Source: Paludibacter jiangxiensis
GTDB lineage: Bacteria; Bacteroidota; Bacteroidia; Bacteroidales; Paludibacteraceae
Length of the DNA: 64,000 bases
Assembly (NCBI GenBank): GCA_945870155.1
Contig: CAMBSB010000006.1
Coordinates: forward strand, 1-64,000
Direction of reading: 5' to 3'
The position numbers were made by a program, and so were the translations under genes. Numbering within the stretch: the stretch's first letter is position 1; each line of letters starts with the position of its first letter. Below, in pieces: positions 16,039 to 25,322 of the stretch. The notes beneath the pieces were generated by a model. The model saw only the letters and a program-made list of their open reading frames with translations, did no database searches and had not been told where the DNA came from.

Positions 16039-18999
16039 ATGAAATCTGCCAGCATTAAAAAACTATATTTCAAAGATACAACATTCGCAAATTTGATGAC
16101 TCATCGAATTTACAATGTACTACTTTACGCAAGTAAATATGATGCTTTTGTTTTGGAAGAAGATGGTCGCATTGACGAACAGATATTTAACGAATATACT
16201 TCTTTACATTTACGTTATCCACCTCGTTTTACGCTTGTTTCAACTGAGGAGGAAGCAAATTCTTTGTTAAACGAACGGTCATTTGATTTGATTATTTCTA
16301 TGCCAAGTGGCGATAGTATTAATCCATTTGAATGGGCAAAAAAAGTCAAAAAGAAATTCTCTGAAATTCCCATAGTCGTACTTACTCCTTTTTCAAAATC
16401 TGTATCACAACGAATTGCTAATGAAGATTTAAGCGCCATTGATTATGTTTTCAGTTGGTTAGGAAATACTGAAATATTAATGGCAATTATTAAGCTTATA
16501 GAGGATAAAATGAATGTAGAAGAGGATGTTAATTCTGTAGGCGTTCAGGTAATTCTGTTTGTCGAAGATTCAATTCGATTTTATTCTTCCATTGTGCCAC
16601 AAATATATAAATTTATTTTCACACAATCGAGGTCGTTTATGACAGAAGCATTAAACGAGCATGAACAAATGTTACGCATGCGTGGGCGACCAAAAATTCT
16701 GTTGGCACGAAATTACGAAGAAGCTATTTCAATTTACAAAAAATACAAAAACAACATTTTAGGTGTAATTTCAGATGTAAGTTATCCAAAAGATGGAGTA
16801 AAAAACAAAAAAGCCGGCATAGAACTCTGTCAAGAAATTAGAAATGAGGATAAATTAATGCCACTTATTCTAGAATCAACTGAACTTTCGAATAAAGTAG
16901 GGGCTGATGAAGTTAAGGCTGCATTTTTAGATAAAATGTCAAAGACATTTAATTTTGAACTTAGAGAGAAAATTACAAAAAATTTTGGCTTTGGAGATTT
17001 TGTGTTTCGTAATCCAGAAACGGGTATTGAAGAAGCACAAGTTATAAACTTGAAAGGATTACAAGATACAATTTTCAAAATAAGTGATGAATCACTCTAT
17101 TATCATGTGTCACGAAACAATATTTCTCGTTGGTTATCGTCTCGTGCTATGTTTCCTTTAGCTGATTTTCTTAAAAATATCAGTGTCGAAAACATTGAAG
17201 CGAATGATTTACAAAAAGTTAGAGAAATAATTTTCGATGCAATTGTACACTACAGAAAAATTAAAAACAGAGGTATTGTAGCTGTATTTCAAAGAGATAG
17301 ATTTGACCAGTATTCAAATTTTGCACGTATTGGCGAAGGATCTTTAGGCGGAAAGGGAAGAGGTTTAGCGTTTATTGATGCCATGATAAAACGCAACGAT
17401 ATTTTCGAATCATATAACAACACTCAAATAACAATACCCCGAACTGTAGTATTGTGTACGGATAATTTCAGTGAATTTATGGAGCTAAATCAACTCTATC
17501 CTTTTGCTTTATCTGATGCTAATGACAAAGATATTTTAGAAAAATTTTTGAAAGCAAGACTGCCAAAAAGGCTAATTGCCGATCTTTTTGCATTTTTAGG
17601 TGCTATCAATTCTCCAATTGCCGTTCGTTCTTCAAGTTTGCTCGAAGACTCACATTATCAACCATTTGCCGGAATATATTCAACTTATATGGTACCATAT
17701 AATTCTGAAAGTAAAACACAAATGCTGGTAATGGTAACCGAAGCTATTAAAGCGGTGTATGCATCCGTTTTTTTTCAAGATAGTAAAGCTTATATGACAG
17801 CCACAAAAAATGTGATTGATGAAGAAAAAATGGCCATCGTATTACAAGAGATTTGTGGAAATGCATATCAAAATCGTTATTATCCATCATTTTCTGGTGT
17901 TGCCCGATCATTAAACTACTATCCAATTGATGCCGAAAAATCGGAAGATGGAATTGTAAACATAGCTTTAGGCTTAGGTAAATATATAATGGATGGCGGT
18001 CAGAGCTTGCGATTTTCGCCAGCACATCCTAACAATGTACTACAAACCAGCACCTTAGAATTGGCATTAAAGGAGACTCAAACATTTTTCAATGCGTTGG
18101 ATTTAAGTGAAACAAGCTTTGTTCCACAAGTTGATGATGGTTTTAATTTACTGAAAATTTCAGTACAAGATGCTGCCAATGATGGAACTTTGAGATATAT
18201 AGCTTCAACTTACGATTATCAAAACCAAAGCATTCAGGACGGAATATACGAAGGAAGAAAAATTATTACTTTTGCCAACATATTAAAACATGATGTTTTT
18301 CCTTTAGCTCAAATACTTAAAGACGTTATGCAAATTGCTCAAAATGAAATGGGTAGACCTGTAGAAATTGAATTTGCTGTAAATCTTGACTATTCTTTAA
18401 AAAAACAACATACGGTGTATTTATTGCAAATACGCCCAATTGTTGATAGCAAAGAAATGATACATGAGAACATAGGTAATATAGACACTTCAGACACTAT
18501 AATATCAAGCCAAGATGCACTGGGACATGGAATTACAAACGATATTTATGATTTAATTTATGTTCGTCCTGAAGCCTTTAGTGCGTCAAAAAATCAGTTG
18601 ATAGCCACCGAAATTGAAAAATTAAACAGAGTATTGGTTGCTGAAAAACGCAATTTTATATTAATAGGACCCGGACGTTGGGGTTCGAGCGATCATTTTT
18701 TAGGAATTCCTGTAAAATGGCCTCAAATAAGCAATGCCAAACTTATTGTTGAATCCGGATTGTCAAATTATCGAGTTGATCCAAGCCAGGGCACACATTT
18801 TTTTCAGAATTTAACCTCATTGGGAGTAGCTTATTTTACTATAAATCCATACATTAAAGACGGAACATATAATATTGATTTTTTGAATAGTACAGAAGCA
18901 ATTTACGAATCTGAATTTATCAGACATATACGTTTTAAGAATCCTGCAATTGTAAAAGTTGATGGTCGAAAAAAATTGGGAGTGGTGTTAAAACCGTAA
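16039..18999 (+). CDS. PEP synthase/PPDK N-terminal (nucleotide-binding) domain protein with N-terminal receiver-like domains
   Basis: Receiver-like VQVILFVEDS...ILGVISDVSYPKDG; PPDK_N-like IGEGSLGGKGRGLAFIDAMI, SPIAVRSSSLLEDSHYQPFAGIYSTYM, and a late GPGRWGSSDHFLGIPVKWPQIS. Confidence 0.82.
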   Translation: MKSASIKKLYFKDTTFANLMTHRIYNVLLYASKYDAFVLEEDGRIDEQIFNEYTSLHLRYPPRFTLVSTEEEANSLLNERSFDLIISMPSGDSINPFEWAKKVKKKFSEIPIVVLTPFSKSVSQRIANEDLSAIDYVFSWLGNTEILMAIIKLIEDKMNVEEDVNSVGVQVILFVEDSIRFYSSIVPQIYKFIFTQSRSFMTEALNEHEQMLRMRGRPKILLARNYEEAISIYKKYKNNILGVISDVSYPKDGVKNKKAGIELCQEIRNEDKLMPLILESTELSNKVGADEVKAAFLDKMSKTFNFELREKITKNFGFGDFVFRNPETGIEEAQVINLKGLQDTIFKISDESLYYHVSRNNISRWLSSRAMFPLADFLKNISVENIEANDLQKVREIIFDAIVHYRKIKNRGIVAVFQRDRFDQYSNFARIGEGSLGGKGRGLAFIDAMIKRNDIFESYNNTQITIPRTVVLCTDNFSEFMELNQLYPFALSDANDKDILEKFLKARLPKRLIADLFAFLGAINSPIAVRSSSLLEDSHYQPFAGIYSTYMVPYNSESKTQMLVMVTEAIKAVYASVFFQDSKAYMTATKNVIDEEKMAIVLQEICGNAYQNRYYPSFSGVARSLNYYPIDAEKSEDGIVNIALGLGKYIMDGGQSLRFSPAHPNNVLQTSTLELALKETQTFFNALDLSETSFVPQVDDGFNLLKISVQDAANDGTLRYIASTYDYQNQSIQDGIYEGRKIITFANILKHDVFPLAQILKDVMQIAQNEMGRPVEIEFAVNLDYSLKKQHTVYLLQIRPIVDSKEMIHENIGNIDTSDTIISSQDALGHGITNDIYDLIYVRPEAFSASKNQLIATEIEKLNRVLVAEKRNFILIGPGRWGSSDHFLGIPVKWPQISNAKLIVESGLSNYRVDPSQGTHFFQNLTSLGVAYFTINPYIKDGTYNIDFLNSTEAIYESEFIRHIRFKNPAIVKVDGRKKLGVVLKP

Positions 19000-19025
19000 T
19001 AAAATAATTCTCAGTACTATAAACC

Positions 19026-19070
19026 TACCCCCTAGCCCCTGCCTACCGCTGGCAGGCCCTAAAGGGGGAT
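19026..19070. repeat. C/G-rich palindromic intergenic repeat copy
   Basis: taccccctagcccctgcctaccgctggcaggccctaaagggggat; member of the CCCCCTAACCCCCTAAAGGGGG family. Confidence 0.8.
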
Positions 19071-19086
19071 AAAGAAGAGGATTTTA

Positions 19087-20049
19087 ATGTTATCGCATAG
19101 TAAAATTAAAAATAACATAACAAGGCAAAAAAACAACTTGAAAACAACATTAACTATACTTGGATGTGGATCGGCTTTGCCAACACGAGACAATTTTCCT
19201 ACTTCACAAATATTAGAAATGCGCGATAAGCAATTTATGATAGATTGTGGCGAAGGTACACAAATTCGTATGCGGCAAATGAGCATAAAAACGAATCGTC
19301 TAGGTCATATCTTTATTTCACATTTGCATGGCGACCATGTATTTGGTTTAATTGGTTTGATTTCTACTTTTGGTATGTTAAACCGCACTGCCGACTTACA
19401 CATACATGCAGCTGCAGAATTAAAAACTATATTAACACCACAACTCAAGTTTTTTTGTGAAGAAATACCGTTTAAAATAATTTTTCACGCATTTAATCCT
19501 CGAGTGCATGTATTGATTTATGACGACCGAACTGTTCAGGTTTTTACTATCCCGCTTAAGCACCGTGTACCTAGTTGTGGTTTTTTATTTGAAGAAAAGC
19601 CGCGTGACAGACACATAATTCGCGAAATGATAGACTTTTACGAAATTCCAACCTGGCGAATACCCAAAATTAAGCAAGGTGAAGATTTTGAAACAAAAGA
19701 CGGAGAACTAATTGCTAATGACATATTAACAACAATGCCCGAAAAGCCAAAACGTTTTGCATATTGCTCTGATACGGCATATTATGAAAAAATAATCCCA
19801 ATTATCGAGGGAGTAGATTGTTTGTACCACGAAGCTACTTTTATGAATGATGAGCTGATAAGAGCAAAAAATACGCAACACTCCACAGCCCAACAAGCTG
19901 CAACTATAGCCCTTAAAGCCAAAGTAAAACAGCTTATAATAGGTCATTTTTCAGCCAGATACGTAAATAAAAATGGATTATTGAACGAGGCTAAAGCGAT
20001 TTTTGAAAAAACCGTTTTAGGAGAAGATATGAAAATTTATGAATTTTAG
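19087..20049 (+). CDS. rnz: Ribonuclease Z
   Basis: TILGCGSALPTRDNFPTSQIL, FISHLHGDHVFGLIGLI, HEATF, IGHFSARY; classic RNase Z beta-lactamase fold motifs. Confidence 0.94.
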   Translation: MLSHSKIKNNITRQKNNLKTTLTILGCGSALPTRDNFPTSQILEMRDKQFMIDCGEGTQIRMRQMSIKTNRLGHIFISHLHGDHVFGLIGLISTFGMLNRTADLHIHAAAELKTILTPQLKFFCEEIPFKIIFHAFNPRVHVLIYDDRTVQVFTIPLKHRVPSCGFLFEEKPRDRHIIREMIDFYEIPTWRIPKIKQGEDFETKDGELIANDILTTMPEKPKRFAYCSDTAYYEKIIPIIEGVDCLYHEATFMNDELIRAKNTQHSTAQQAATIALKAKVKQLIIGHFSARYVNKNGLLNEAKAIFEKTVLGEDMKIYEF

Positions 20050-20143
20050 AAACTAACATCCCCCCTAACCACCTTAAAGTGAGTATTTTGGGTTGGTTAA
20101 CTTGAGGATGTAATTAAATTTTGATTAAAGATGAAGACCTTAA

Positions 20144-20174
20144 AAAAACCTTGTTGCTTTAACAAGGTTTTCTA
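20144..20174. terminator. Bidirectional terminator hairpin between rnz and tonB
   Basis: aaaaaccttgttgctttaacaaggtttt: AAACCTTGTT/AACAAGGTTT stem. Confidence 0.75.
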
Positions 20175-20195
20175 AAAAGTCTTTTTTTAATTATA

Positions 20196-20864
20196 CTAAA
20201 TCAATTTAAACCTAACTGGTAAAGTAAACCTTACTCTAACAGGCTTGCCATTTAAACGGCCTGGTTTCCAATTTGGCATTGATTTAATAACCCTGATAGC
20301 TTCTTTATCCAAACTGGGATCTACTCCTTTAACAACTACTACATCGGTTATTGAACCATCTTTATTCACCACAAACTGACAAGTTACTTTTCCCTGTAAT
20401 CCAATTTCTTGAGCAATAGTCGGATATTTAAGGTTCTCAGACAAAAATTCAAAAACATTACCTTTAAACTCTGGCATTTCTTCAACATAATAATGTAATT
20501 CTTCAATAACTTCAGGTTCCGGAATATTCACTTTATTTCCATAAACCGGAATTTCATTTTTTCCTTCATCTTCATTGCCAAGAATTGGTACAGTACTAAT
20601 TATTTCTTTTTCAACTACCCTTATTTCCTCAACTAAAACAGGAGGTGGTGGAGGTGGTGGAGGCAAAACTTCGGGCATTGTTATTGGTATCAAGTCCTCG
20701 TCAGGTATCGTATTTGAACTTGCGACAAGATCAGGATCAATAAAATCTTTTTTCGACCACTCAAATACAATAAATAACAAGGATAAAACCATAATTAATC
20801 CCATCATAAGAGACAAACTCTTTGTGTTCTCAAGATTAGCTTGAGCTGATTTCTTAGCATCCAT
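20196..20864 (-). CDS. tonB: TonB family energy transducer
   Basis: Single N-terminal TM helix, polyproline VLPPPPPPPPVLVEE, C-terminal TonB domain QGKVTCQFVVNKDGSITDVVVVKGVDPSLDKEAIRVIKSMPNWKPGRLNGKPVRVRFTLPVRF. Confidence 0.92.
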   Translation of the reverse strand: MDAKKSAQANLENTKSLSLMMGLIMVLSLLFIVFEWSKKDFIDPDLVASSNTIPDEDLIPITMPEVLPPPPPPPPVLVEEIRVVEKEIISTVPILGNEDEGKNEIPVYGNKVNIPEPEVIEELHYYVEEMPEFKGNVFEFLSENLKYPTIAQEIGLQGKVTCQFVVNKDGSITDVVVVKGVDPSLDKEAIRVIKSMPNWKPGRLNGKPVRVRFTLPVRFKLI

Positions 20865-21181
20865 AGCATTCTGATTTTTAATTGTTTATAAAATTAATAA
20901 TGAATTCATGATTGAAAATGATTTGTAATGATACTATCATATTTATATAACGAACTAAAAGATATAATTATTACAAAAAATGAACTTTTTATTGAAAGAA
21001 ATGAATAAATTTTAAATGAATAGTTTAAATGTTTAATATTTAAATCATTTTTAGAAGTTGAAAGATAAGAAAACGAAAAAACTATGCACAAAATTTCGAT
21101 ATTTCAAAGAATTTTCCTACTTTTGCGATTCATAAAAAAAAATCAAAATTAACAAACTTACGTAATTCTTACAGTAATCTT

Positions 21182-21856
21182 ATGTCGAAAAAAGCAGAAA
21201 CCAAACATGATGAATTGGAAAATGTTGAACATGTATTAACTACATCCGAAGCATTTATCGAAAAATATCAAAAACAAATTATTTTCACAGTTGGTATTGT
21301 TGTACTAGTTGTATTGTCAATTTTAGCATTTCGTAATTTTTATTTAGAGCCTCGCGAAGTAGAAGCTGAAAATGAAATGGGAAAAGCGCAAACTTTTTTT
21401 GCTGTTGATTCTTTTAAAGTGGCTCTGAATGGTGATGGAAAGAATTTTATTGGGTTTAATGAAATAATTTCGGAATACAGTATTACAGCATCTGCTAATT
21501 TAGCCACAGCTTATGCAGGTATATGTTATTATAAATTAGGACAATATGAAAATGCTATCAAATTACTTTCGGAATACGAAAGCGATGAATCATATTTTTC
21601 TACATCTGTAGTTGGTTTAATCGGTGACGCTTATGTTGAATTAGGTGAAACTTCAAAAGCTTTAGACTATTTTGAAAAAGCCGGAGATACTGAAAACAAA
21701 GTTTTAAGTCCCGTTTATTTAAAAAAAGCAGGAGTTGTATACGAATCGTTGAAAAAACCTGAAAAAGCACTTGAACTTTATACTAAGATTAAAGATAATT
21801 ATCCTAAAAGCACAGAAGCTGCTGATATAGATAAATATATTGCTCGAATTCAGTAA
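21182..21856 (+). CDS. Membrane-anchored tetratricopeptide repeat protein
   Basis: N-terminal TM (IIFTVGIVVLVVLSILAF), TPR motifs LATAYAGICYYKLGQYENAIKLL, GDAYVELGETSKALDYFEKAG. TACTTTTG promoter element at 21118-21125. Confidence 0.85.
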   Translation: MSKKAETKHDELENVEHVLTTSEAFIEKYQKQIIFTVGIVVLVVLSILAFRNFYLEPREVEAENEMGKAQTFFAVDSFKVALNGDGKNFIGFNEIISEYSITASANLATAYAGICYYKLGQYENAIKLLSEYESDESYFSTSVVGLIGDAYVELGETSKALDYFEKAGDTENKVLSPVYLKKAGVVYESLKKPEKALELYTKIKDNYPKSTEAADIDKYIARIQ

Positions 21857-21885
21857 AGTTTTCAAAAACAAAAAGAAAATATATA

Positions 21886-21915
21886 AAGCTACTTCGGTTT
21901 GAAGTAGCTTTTTTA
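21886..21915 (+). terminator. Rho-independent terminator
   Basis: AAGCTACTTC-ggttt-GAAGTAGCTTTTTT. Confidence 0.88.
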
Positions 21916-21946
21916 ATTAAATTTTAAAACAGCAATTAAATTAACA

Positions 21947-22471
21947 ATGGCTACACAATATAAAAATCTATCGGAATACAACATTGAAACAATGCCATCT
22001 CATGATATTACTACTAAACAACAATATGCAATAGTAGTAGCCGACTGGAATAATGAAATTACTCATGCATTACTTCAAGGAGCAATTGACTCTTTGATTG
22101 AAAACGGAGTGAAGCAGAACAATATCAATGTTGTGCATGTACCAGGTACCTTTGAATTGACTTATGCAGCTAAAGTATTATCAAAAGAATATTTGTGCGA
22201 AATACAGAACAAAAAAATTACCAAATACTCTGCTGTAATAGTATTGGGTTGTGTTATTCAGGGCGATACACCACATTTTGATTATGTTTGTCAGGGAGTA
22301 ACATATGGTATTGCGAAACTAAATGCCTTAAATGAAAATTGTCCTGTAATCTTTGGAGTACTTACTACCAATACATTACAACAAGCACTGGACAGAGCAG
22401 GTGGAATACACGGAAATAAAGGTATAGAAGCTGCTATTACAGCTATAAAAATGGCAAATTTAATTTGGTAA
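21947..22471 (+). CDS. ribH: 6,7-dimethyl-8-ribityllumazine synthase
   Basis: [86 protein letters not shown]. Confidence 0.96.
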   Translation: MATQYKNLSEYNIETMPSHDITTKQQYAIVVADWNNEITHALLQGAIDSLIENGVKQNNINVVHVPGTFELTYAAKVLSKEYLCEIQNKKITKYSAVIVLGCVIQGDTPHFDYVCQGVTYGIAKLNALNENCPVIFGVLTTNTLQQALDRAGGIHGNKGIEAAITAIKMANLIW

Positions 22472-22513
22472 TTATAAAAAAAAGAATTATCTTTGCACTG
22501 CTTTAGAAAAAAG

Positions 22514-22596
22514 GGGTAGTTACCAAAGTGGCCAACTGGGGCTGACTGTAACTCAGCTGTCTTTCGACTTCGGAGGTTCGAATCCTTCACTGCCCA
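22514..22596 (+). tRNA. tRNA-Tyr (GTA anticodon)
   Basis: GGGTAGT...ACTGCCC-A acceptor stem, class II long variable arm, anticodon loop CTGACTGTAACTCAG, T-arm GGAGGTTCGAATCCTTC. Confidence 0.95.
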
Positions 22597-22656
22597 CAAC
22601 CCCCAACCCCCTAAAGGGGGCTTCAAAAATCCCCATTAGGGGACATAGGGGTAATA
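22597..22656. repeat. C/G-rich palindromic repeat between the two tRNAs
   Basis: cccccaaccccctaaagggggcttcaaaaatccccattaggggacataggggtaa. Confidence 0.8.
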
Positions 22657-22658
22657 TT

Positions 22659-22731
22659 GCGAAAGTAGCTCAGTTGATAGAGCATTAGCCTTCCAAGCTG
22701 AGGGTCGCGGGTTTGAGTCCCGTCTTTCGCT
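22659..22731 (+). tRNA. tRNA-Gly (TCC anticodon)
   Basis: GCGAAAG...CTTTCGC-T acceptor stem, D-arm AGCTCAGTTGATAGAGC, anticodon loop CTTCCAA, T-arm CGCGGGTTTGAGTCCCG. Confidence 0.95.
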
Positions 22732-22740
22732 CAAAAGCAC

Positions 22741-22776
22741 AAAAAAAGAAACACTGATTAGTGTTTCTTTTTTTGT
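22741..22776. terminator. Bidirectional terminator overlapping the 3' end of the convergent AMP-ligase gene
   Basis: AAAAAAAGAAACACT-gatt-AGTGTTTCTTTTTTTG perfect hairpin. Confidence 0.85.
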
Positions 22777-24416
22777 TTTGTATTGGAGTATAAAAAGCGT
22801 TTAATTTTCTGAGAAGCCGTTTTCTCAAATGGCTCATCCATAATATCCACTCTGTTAATTTGCGAAACCTTATTTAGTTTGGAATTAATTTCTTTAGTGA
22901 AATGATTTTTCCATTCTTGAAACTTTTCTTTTTTCTCGTCTAAAGCAGATTTTAAATGCTCTATATTTTTTTCAATCAGCTCAATATCAAGTATTACCTT
23001 TGCAACTAAAAATCCATCCTCTTCAACAACCAATGATTCTACCACTAATTTATTGTTGTTTATAATTGACTCAATATCTTCGGGATAAATGTTCTCTCCA
23101 CTCGATCCAACTATGGTATTTTTCATTCTACCTTTAATGAATAGTCTTTTTCTAGAGTCAAATTTTCCATAATCTCCTGTTCTAAACCAACCATCAGCTG
23201 TTATAACATCGGCTGTTGCTTCGGGATTTTTATAATATCCTACCATCAAGTTGGGTCCTTTTGCCCAAATCTCCCCTACCCCTTTCTTGTTAGGCTCATT
23301 TATTTTCAATTGTACACCCTGCATTACATATCCGGTCGACTGTAATTTTGTTTGTCTTGGCGAAGCTCCAGCTAATAATGGAGCTGTTTCAGTAAGCCCG
23401 TAACCAATGGCATAAGGGAACTTACCTTCTTTCAAAAATCTTTCGACACGTGAATCGAGTTTAGCACCACCAATTCCGAAAAATTTTAATCGACCTCCAA
23501 ATGTTTGATATAATTTTTTCCCTGCAATTCGATGAATCAATATCCTAAATAATGGTGTTTTAAAAATTAAGCGGGATAGTTTTGATTTTGTAAATTTAGC
23601 CTGAATTTGATTTTTATAAAGTTTTTCCATGATTAATGGTACCGAAAGCATCATGGTGGGTTTAATTTTACTTAATGCAGGTAACAAGGTAGCCGCTGTA
23701 GGTGGTTTTTCAAGATAATAGATAGAAGCCCCATACATAATTGGATATAACATACCAATTGAATTCTCATAAGTATGTGATAACGGCAAAAATGACAAAA
23801 AAACATCCGAATGATTTATAGGTTCAAATGTAAAAGATTGCATAGCTACAAATGCAATATTTTTATGTGTTAGCACTACACCTTTAGATCTTCCTGTTGT
23901 ACCAGAAGTATAAATTATAGCAGCTATATCATTTTCATGAACTTCAATTTTATTAAAATCTACTGCTTTATTTACTTTTGTATTATCTGAAATTAATGTT
24001 AGTGAATCAACTGATATTTTAATTTTCAAATCAGGTAAAACCAAACCTTCAGTTTTGGAAGCTAATCTATCGCTTACAAATAATGCTTTTGACTCGGAAT
24101 GAAGCAACACGTTTTCGACTTCTTCCTTTGTAAAATCGGGCAAAATTGGGACAATAATCAAACCTTTAGAAACGACTGCAAAATATGCAACAACCCAATT
24201 AGGCATATTTTGCGAAAAAAGCGCAACTTTATCTCCTTTTTCCAATCCGTAAGAAAAAAGCAAACTTGCCAGTTCCTCAATTTGATTCCCTAATTCTTTA
24301 TAAGTAATTGGTTTACCTTCAACATAAGAAACCGATGGATATTCAGCAAAATTTTTAACTGAGTAATCAATAATTGACTTGAGAGTTAAGGGACTGGGTT
24401 CAATTTTATTATGCAT
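22758..24416 (-). CDS. AMP-binding protein (long-chain fatty acid-CoA ligase-like)
   Basis: IIYTSGTTGRSKGVVLTHKN, YGLTETAPLL, GWFRTGDYGKFDSRKRLFIKGRMKNTIVGSSGENIYPEDIE. Confidence 0.92.
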   Translation of the reverse strand: MHNKIEPSPLTLKSIIDYSVKNFAEYPSVSYVEGKPITYKELGNQIEELASLLFSYGLEKGDKVALFSQNMPNWVVAYFAVVSKGLIIVPILPDFTKEEVENVLLHSESKALFVSDRLASKTEGLVLPDLKIKISVDSLTLISDNTKVNKAVDFNKIEVHENDIAAIIYTSGTTGRSKGVVLTHKNIAFVAMQSFTFEPINHSDVFLSFLPLSHTYENSIGMLYPIMYGASIYYLEKPPTAATLLPALSKIKPTMMLSVPLIMEKLYKNQIQAKFTKSKLSRLIFKTPLFRILIHRIAGKKLYQTFGGRLKFFGIGGAKLDSRVERFLKEGKFPYAIGYGLTETAPLLAGASPRQTKLQSTGYVMQGVQLKINEPNKKGVGEIWAKGPNLMVGYYKNPEATADVITADGWFRTGDYGKFDSRKRLFIKGRMKNTIVGSSGENIYPEDIESIINNNKLVVESLVVEEDGFLVAKVILDIELIEKNIEHLKSALDEKKEKFQEWKNHFTKEINSKLNKVSQINRVDIMDEPFEKTASQKIKRFLYSNTKQKKKH

Positions 24417-24594
24417 ATATAAATGATTTTTTATTTATAATACCAATTTTTTCAACATTAAAATAACAATGTAATGAATATTTGCACAAAACTATTAGCC
24501 TATATTTTATTCAAACTATTAATTAAGACGAATAAGCACACAAATATATATAAACATTTTGATATTATGCACAAAACATTTAAAAATGAGCATT

Positions 24595-25308
24595 TTATTT
24601 GTACAAAATAAAAATACAAGGTCGTTTATTTAAATCAGGGATATGTTTTTTCCAGGTTTGGATAGTTTTGGTTTGAATAAATTCTGTTTCGAGGGTAATA
24701 TCGGCAGCAATACATAGTTTGGTATTGGCTTGGCAAGTTGAAAAAATTTCTTCCAACATTTTCATATTCCGATAGGGAGTTTCAATAAAAATTTGAGACT
24801 GATTTTCGTTATAGACTCTATTTTCGAGTTTTTTTAGTATTTTTGAACGCTCGGTGCTTTGAATGGGCAAATAACCGACAAACGCGAAACTCTGACCATT
24901 GAAACCTGAAGCCATAAGAGCTAAAAGTATGGAGGATGGTCCAACTAAGGGTACAACTTTATATCCATTTTTTTGTGCTATTGCAACTACATCAGCACCC
25001 GGATCGGCAATAGCCGGACAACCTGCTTCAGAAATAACTCCCATATCGTATCCTTGATTCATAGGAGCTAAAAAAGTACTTATTTCTTCGGGTGAAGTAT
25101 GTTGATTAAGTTGAAAAAAAGTAAGATCATCAATTACAATTTGGGGATTTGACTTTTTGAGAAATCTGCGTGCAGTACGTATATCTTCAACAATAAAATA
25201 TTTTAAATCATTTATAATTAAATTGTTGTGTGCTGGTAATATTTTATCAAACGACGTTTCGCCAAGTGAAGTTGGTATTAAATAAAGTGTAGGCATATCA
25301 TTTTTCAA
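24595..25308 (-). CDS. Tetrapyrrole-methylase-fold SAM methyltransferase (RsmI-like)
   Basis: LYLIPTSLGE, DMGVISEAGCPAIADPGADVVAIAQKNGYKVVPLVGPSSILLALMASGFNGQSFAFVGYLP. Confidence 0.88.
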   Translation of the reverse strand: MKNDMPTLYLIPTSLGETSFDKILPAHNNLIINDLKYFIVEDIRTARRFLKKSNPQIVIDDLTFFQLNQHTSPEEISTFLAPMNQGYDMGVISEAGCPAIADPGADVVAIAQKNGYKVVPLVGPSSILLALMASGFNGQSFAFVGYLPIQSTERSKILKKLENRVYNENQSQIFIETPYRNMKMLEEIFSTCQANTKLCIAADITLETEFIQTKTIQTWKKHIPDLNKRPCIFILYK

Positions 25309-25322
25309 TCAAATATTGATAA

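Noticed and set aside
22291-22626. Minus-strand ORF MKPPLGGWGLWAVKDSNLRSRKTAELQSAPVGHFGNYP
   Set aside because: The N-terminal part is the reverse translation of tRNA-Tyr and the C/G repeat, a well-known spurious annotation pattern.
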